Source of the DNA: Bordetella sp.
Lineage (GTDB): Bacteria; Pseudomonadota; Gammaproteobacteria; Burkholderiales; Burkholderiaceae_B
Direction: 5' to 3'
Length of the DNA stretch: 8,926 nucleotides
Assembly (NCBI GenBank): GCA_027450125.1
Contig: DAIDKG010000549.1
Span: 1 to 8,926, forward strand
Part shown: piece after piece, positions 6,237-8,926 of the stretch
How positions within the stretch are numbered: the stretch's first letter is position 1
How the letters are laid out: each line of letters opens with the position of its first letter
Notes under the pieces: generated by a model
Told to the model about the DNA's origin: nothing
The model's input: only the letters and a program-made list of their open reading frames with translations
The model's database searches: none
Position numbers and translations under genes: made by a program

Positions 6237-8051
6237 TCAATACACGATAGCAGCGCCCGCCGGCCGGCGCGGGTAGTTGGCGCCGTAGCGCCAACCTGCC
6301 TGAACGCCCGTATCGGCCACGGAATCGTTGCCCACTTGCGTCGCGCTCTCGCGCTGGCCGGGCAGGGCGCCGATCTGGATGATTTCCGCTGCGCCCCAGG
6401 GAGCCTCGGCCTTCATGCGATAGCCCATGGCCTCGAGCAGGCGCAGCGTATCCGGAGACAGGCCGCCCCTTTCGTAATAAACGACGTCGGGCAGCCACTG
6501 ATGATGGATGCGCGGCGCATCCACTGCTTCCTGGGGCTGCATGCCGAAGTCGATCAGGTTCAGGGCGACCTGCAGGACGATGGTGATGATGCGCGAACCG
6601 CCTGGCGAGCCCAGCACCAGTTTGACCTTGCCGTTGCGCAGGATGAGGGTCGGCGCCATCGATGACAGGGGCCGCTTGCCCGGCTCGATGTCGTTGGCCT
6701 TGCCCTGTACCAGCCCGAAAAGATTGGGCGCGCCGGACTTGGACGTGAAGTCGTCCATTTCGTCGTTGAGGAAGAAACCGTGTCCGGGCGCCATGACGCC
6801 TGCGCCGAAACGGCCGTTCAGGGTATAGGTCACGGCTACTGCGTTGCCCTGGGCATCGACAACCGAATAATGCGTGGTCTGCGGTTTTTCCTCGGCGGCG
6901 GCGCCGGCGGCCGGCAGGTGCGACACGCCGGCAACGCCGGGTTTGATCCGATCCCGGATGGCCTGCGCGTGCGCAGGACTGAGCAGGCGATCGATGGGGT
7001 TGTGGACGAAGGCCGGGTCGCCCAGTTCGGTATTGCGGTCCTCGTAGGCGTGGCGCATGGCTTCGACCAGCGTGTGGACGTACTGCGCTGAGCCGCAGCC
7101 CATGGCATGCAGGTCGTAGCCAGAGAGGACGCCGAGCAGTTCGCACAGCGTCACGCCGCCGGAACTGGGGGGCGGCGCAGACAGCACGGTATAGCCCCGG
7201 TACTGGCAGGACAGGGGCGCCGATTGCGTGACCCGGTAATGCGCCAGGTCCGATGTGCGCAACACGCCGCCGGACTGGCGCGACGCGCGCCCGATCGCAG
7301 CGGCGATCGGGCCATGGTAGAAAGCGCTGGCGCCGTGATCCGCGATGGCTTTCAGCGTGGCGGCCAGATCGCGCTGGACCAGACGCTCGCCGGGCAGCAA
7401 CGGGCTGCCGTCCGGATGCAGGAAAATGCGCCGCGCCTGCGGATCGCGGCGAAAGCGCGCCGTGTCCAGATCCAGAATGGCGGCGTCGTCGCGCGTGAGC
7501 ACGAAACCCTTGCCGGCCAGCGCGATGGCGGGTGCCATCACCTCGCGGCGCGGCAAGGTGCCGAATTCCCGCAGGGCGGTATCCAGCCCCAGGACGGTGC
7601 CGGGGACCGCCACGGCGCGCCAGCCGTCCAGGCTGGCGCGGGGTTCGATCTGCCCCCGGGCGTCCAGATACATGTCCGGCGTCGCCCGCGCGGGGGCGGT
7701 TTCACGGAAATTCAGGAACACATTGCGGCCGTCAGCCAGATGCAATGTCATGAACCCGCCGCCGCCCAGATTGCCGCAGCAAGGGTCCACCACGGCCAGC
7801 GCATAACCCATCGCGACCGCGGCATCGACGGCGTTGCCGCCGCGCTTGAGGATGTCTTCCCCGGCCTGCGAGGCCAGGCGCTGGGCCGAGACCACCATGG
7901 CATGCCGGCCCTGGACCGCGGGCAGCGATGCGGCGCGAGCGGGCCGGCCCGGCAGTCCATGCAGCGCGGCGCACGCCAGCGCTACCTGGACCAGGCCGCA
8001 TGAAAAGCGGCGCAGCCGCTGCCATGACTGGGGAAAAGCGGAACAAAGCAT
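6237..8051 (-). CDS. ggt: Gamma-glutamyltranspeptidase (glutathione hydrolase)
   Basis: A 604-residue precursor of the periplasmic enzyme that removes the gamma-glutamyl group from glutathione and similar peptides, yielding cysteinylglycine and glutamate or transpeptidation products. A Sec signal peptide is visible at about 1-41 (RLRRF, then a hydrophobic stretch, then PARAA). The precursor cuts itself before Thr392 in TTHYSVVD, giving a large subunit of about 350 residues and a small one of 213. Other catalytic residues are present: Arg116 in NFRETAP, Asp433 in NDEMDDF, Ser463-Ser464 in PLSSMAPT and the oxyanion glycines 484-485 in GSPGGSRI. The lid-loop region between 435 and 460 is retained. 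Near the C-terminus the usual DPR is YPR, which is not catalytic. ATG 8051 is chosen because GGAG (complement of 8060-8063) lies eight bases before it and it opens the signal peptide; a GTG at 8102 would add 17 unlikely residues. phhB lies upstream on the same strand after 168 bp. Confidence 0.96.
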   Translation of the reverse strand: MLCSAFPQSWQRLRRFSCGLVQVALACAALHGLPGRPARAASLPAVQGRHAMVVSAQRLASQAGEDILKRGGNAVDAAVAMGYALAVVDPCCGNLGGGGFMTLHLADGRNVFLNFRETAPARATPDMYLDARGQIEPRASLDGWRAVAVPGTVLGLDTALREFGTLPRREVMAPAIALAGKGFVLTRDDAAILDLDTARFRRDPQARRIFLHPDGSPLLPGERLVQRDLAATLKAIADHGASAFYHGPIAAAIGRASRQSGGVLRTSDLAHYRVTQSAPLSCQYRGYTVLSAPPPSSGGVTLCELLGVLSGYDLHAMGCGSAQYVHTLVEAMRHAYEDRNTELGDPAFVHNPIDRLLSPAHAQAIRDRIKPGVAGVSHLPAAGAAAEEKPQTTHYSVVDAQGNAVAVTYTLNGRFGAGVMAPGHGFFLNDEMDDFTSKSGAPNLFGLVQGKANDIEPGKRPLSSMAPTLILRNGKVKLVLGSPGGSRIITIVLQVALNLIDFGMQPQEAVDAPRIHHQWLPDVVYYERGGLSPDTLRLLEAMGYRMKAEAPWGAAEIIQIGALPGQRESATQVGNDSVADTGVQAGWRYGANYPRRPAGAAIVY

Positions 8052-8097
8052 CGGGGAGTCTCCATCGTCGGGGATTCGTCCGGTCGGAACGAATCCG

Positions 8098-8122
8098 GGC
8101 ACGCCCTGTATGGGCCCGTGCC
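8098..8122 (-). other. Inverted repeat in the ggt leader region
   Basis: GGCACG (8098-8103) and CGTGCC (8117-8122) pair perfectly, enclosing CCC-TGTAT-GGG with a two-base bulge. It sits 47 bp upstream of the ggt start, in the 168-bp gap after phhB. With no T-run toward ggt it is unlikely to be a terminator; it could be leader RNA structure or a protein-binding site. I found no convincing ggt promoter in the gap. Confidence 0.3.
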
Positions 8123-8195
8123 GCGCAGTCCTGCGTTGTATCGCAAATTCCGCGTGAACTGTGGGACGCCAGGGGCGCCCGGGCGAATGTCAGGC

Positions 8196-8221
8196 GAGGC
8201 TTGCCGCGTTCGCCAAGCCTC
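8196..8221 (-). terminator. Hairpin at the phhB stop codon, possible terminator
   Basis: On the minus strand GAGGCTTG pairs perfectly with CAAGCCTC around a 10-base loop that can add two further pairs. The stem begins inside the phhB stop codon. No T-run follows, so this is a non-canonical terminator or a 3'-end stabilising structure at best. Confidence 0.4.
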
Positions 8222-8510
8222 AGGCGCCGTGCAGCGCGTCCATGAGCCGCGCCAGCTGCACGTCCAGTTCGGTCACGCCGCCCGCGTCGTGCGTGGACAG
8301 CACGACATCCACCCGGTTGTAGACATTGAACCACTCGGGATGGTGATCCATTCGTTCGGCCGCGAGCGCCACGCGCGTCATGAAGCCGAAGGCGGCATTG
8401 AAGTCATTGAACAGGTAGGTCCTGGCGATGGCGTCGCGCCCATCGGCGGCGGTCCAGCCAGGCAGTGACGACAGGGCCTTGGCCGCGCCGATTTTTTCCG
8501 GTCTGTGCAT
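8220..8510 (-). CDS. phhB: Pterin-4a-carbinolamine dehydratase
   Basis: A 96-residue cytoplasmic enzyme that dehydrates 4a-hydroxytetrahydropterin, the product formed by aromatic amino acid hydroxylases, so that the pterin cofactor can be recycled. The family signature is complete: DHHPEW at 55-60 with His56, His57 and Pro58, then NVYNRV at 62-67 and THDAGGVT at 73-80 with the conserved His74 and Asp75. Length is normal for the family (about 95-115). ATG 8510 is chosen because GGAG (complement of 8518-8521) stands seven bases upstream; the frame stays open further upstream without family similarity. Its usual partner, phenylalanine hydroxylase (phhA), is not in the window. It is divergent from the solute-binding protein gene at 8780 and upstream of ggt, with which it shares no evident pathway. 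Confidence 0.93.
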   Translation of the reverse strand: MHRPEKIGAAKALSSLPGWTAADGRDAIARTYLFNDFNAAFGFMTRVALAAERMDHHPEWFNVYNRVDVVLSTHDAGGVTELDVQLARLMDALHGA

Positions 8511-8610
8511 GTCTGGTCTCCAGGTTGCGGATCTGCGGCCGGCGGGACATCGATGCGGTCCGGCAGGGGCTTCGCCGGGATCATGGATGTATCGACGGCG
8601 GGCGGTCACA

Positions 8611-8633
8611 CGCAAATTTTTGCGATTGATCAA
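8611..8633. promoter_or_regulatory. Palindrome and FNR-like half site between phhB and the binding protein gene
   Basis: CGCAAA-TT-TTTGCG (8611-8624) is a 14-bp inverted repeat with 6-bp arms. Overlapping it, TTGCG-ATTG-ATCAA (8620-8633) fits the FNR/Anr consensus TTGAT-N4-ATCAA perfectly on one half and at three of five bases on the other. Either could be a regulator site for the divergent pair. The oxygen-sensing assignment is speculative. Confidence 0.35.
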
Positions 8634-8647
8634 AGTCGGGGGGTTCT

Positions 8648-8664
8648 GGAAATCCTGGATTTCC
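8648..8664. promoter_or_regulatory. 17-bp perfect palindrome, probable operator
   Basis: GGAAATCC-T-GGATTTCC is a perfect inverted repeat of 8-bp arms around one base, the clearest operator-like element in the window. It lies in the 269-bp divergent region, 116 bp before the ATG at 8780 and 138 bp from the phhB start. The short single-base spacing suits a dimeric DNA-binding protein rather than an RNA hairpin. A -10-like TATGCT (8705-8710) and a TAATAC (8721-8726) follow on the plus strand without clear -35 boxes, so the promoter itself is not fixed. Confidence 0.5.
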
Positions 8665-8779
8665 CGTACCAATTTTGTGTAAACGCCCGGCAACGTTCGA
8701 CGATTATGCTTCATGTCACGTAATACTCGTAAACTGCCCAAGCCGTCGGTGACTGGCGGCTAGCTCCCAGGAGAGGTCG

Positions 8780-8926
8780 ATGACAAAGTTGATTAAAACT
8801 GCAAGCCGCAAGATTTTTGTCTCAGAGATTGCCATCGCTGTCGCCGCTGCCGCTGCGCTTCCGGCGGTTGCCCACGCCGACAAGCTCGGCGATCTTTACG
8901 CCGCCGCCAAGAAAGAGGGCGCCCTG
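8780..8926 (+). CDS. Secreted solute-binding protein of an ABC transporter, 3' truncated
   Basis: The first 49 residues of a protein cut by the window edge. It opens with a clear Sec signal peptide: Lys/Arg-rich residues 3-11, a hydrophobic alanine-rich core about 17-30, and the cleavage motif AHA at 31-33 before Asp34. The mature start, DKLGDLYAAAKKEGAL, is the pattern seen at the start of AfuA/FbpA-like extracellular binding proteins, which carry ferric iron, thiamine, phosphonates or other ligands, so the ligand is open. The start ATG is supported by an excellent ribosome site, AGGAG at 8769-8773, six bases upstream, suggesting high expression. Two palindromes upstream may control it. The rest of its transporter would be expected to the right of the window. 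Confidence 0.75.
   Translation, partial: MTKLIKTASRKIFVSEIAIAVAAAAALPAVAHADKLGDLYAAAKKEGAL

Noticed and set aside
6124..7146. 340-codon minus-strand open frame running through the tRNA and ggt
   Set aside because: It reads across the tRNA gene and gives an Arg-rich off-frame product; there is no independent support for it.
7107..8003. 298-codon plus-strand open frame antisense to ggt
   Set aside because: It mirrors ggt codons and shows no family motif; ggt keeps every catalytic residue, so the sense gene is real.

Overview
The window is GC-rich (apart from short AT-rich intergenic islands) and densely coded. Its protein sequences, GC-skewed codon use and gene content (a bacterial thiopurine methyltransferase, a PilZ protein, many solute-binding proteins) fit a betaproteobacterium of the Burkholderiales, most like Bordetella or another Alcaligenaceae. 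That placement comes from recalled family resemblance, not from a search. It reads as ordinary chromosome: no insertion sequence, integrase, phage gene, CRISPR array or long repeat was found.

Layout, left to right. (1) 1-1278, + strand: the 3' part of a periplasmic amino-acid-binding protein resembling the cystine binder FliY/TcyJ, then a strong intrinsic terminator, then a YecS/TcyL-like inner-membrane permease. No ATPase gene is present. (2) 1327-4348, - strand: a 14-helix-type MFS transporter, a short-chain dehydrogenase and a 237-residue protein with a possible EthD-like C-terminal half. The dehydrogenase and the last gene are 32 bp apart and look like an operon, with their own promoter and palindromic operator candidate at 2862-2889. 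(3) 4472-5134, + strand: thiopurine S-methyltransferase (tpm), divergent from the MFS gene across 123 bp that hold a 16-bp inverted repeat. (4) 5249-6094, + strand: a YcgR-like PilZ protein with intact c-di-GMP-binding motifs, followed almost at once by tRNA-Arg(UCU) at 6118-6194. (5) 6237-8051, - strand: gamma-glutamyltranspeptidase (ggt) with all main catalytic residues. (6) 8220-8510, - strand: pterin-4a-carbinolamine dehydratase (phhB-like). (7) 8780-8926, + strand: the first 49 residues of a secreted solute-binding protein, transcribed away from phhB across 269 bp that hold two good palindromes.

Functional links are loose. The cystine-like uptake genes and ggt both touch sulfur amino acid and glutathione metabolism, but they are 5 kb apart and not co-transcribed. 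The MFS/dehydrogenase/EthD-like set looks like a small catabolic or detoxification cluster of unknown substrate. I see no convincing novel multi-gene system. The most rewarding details are regulatory: the terminator between binding protein and permease, several unassigned palindromes in intergenic regions, and the crowded PilZ-tRNA junction.
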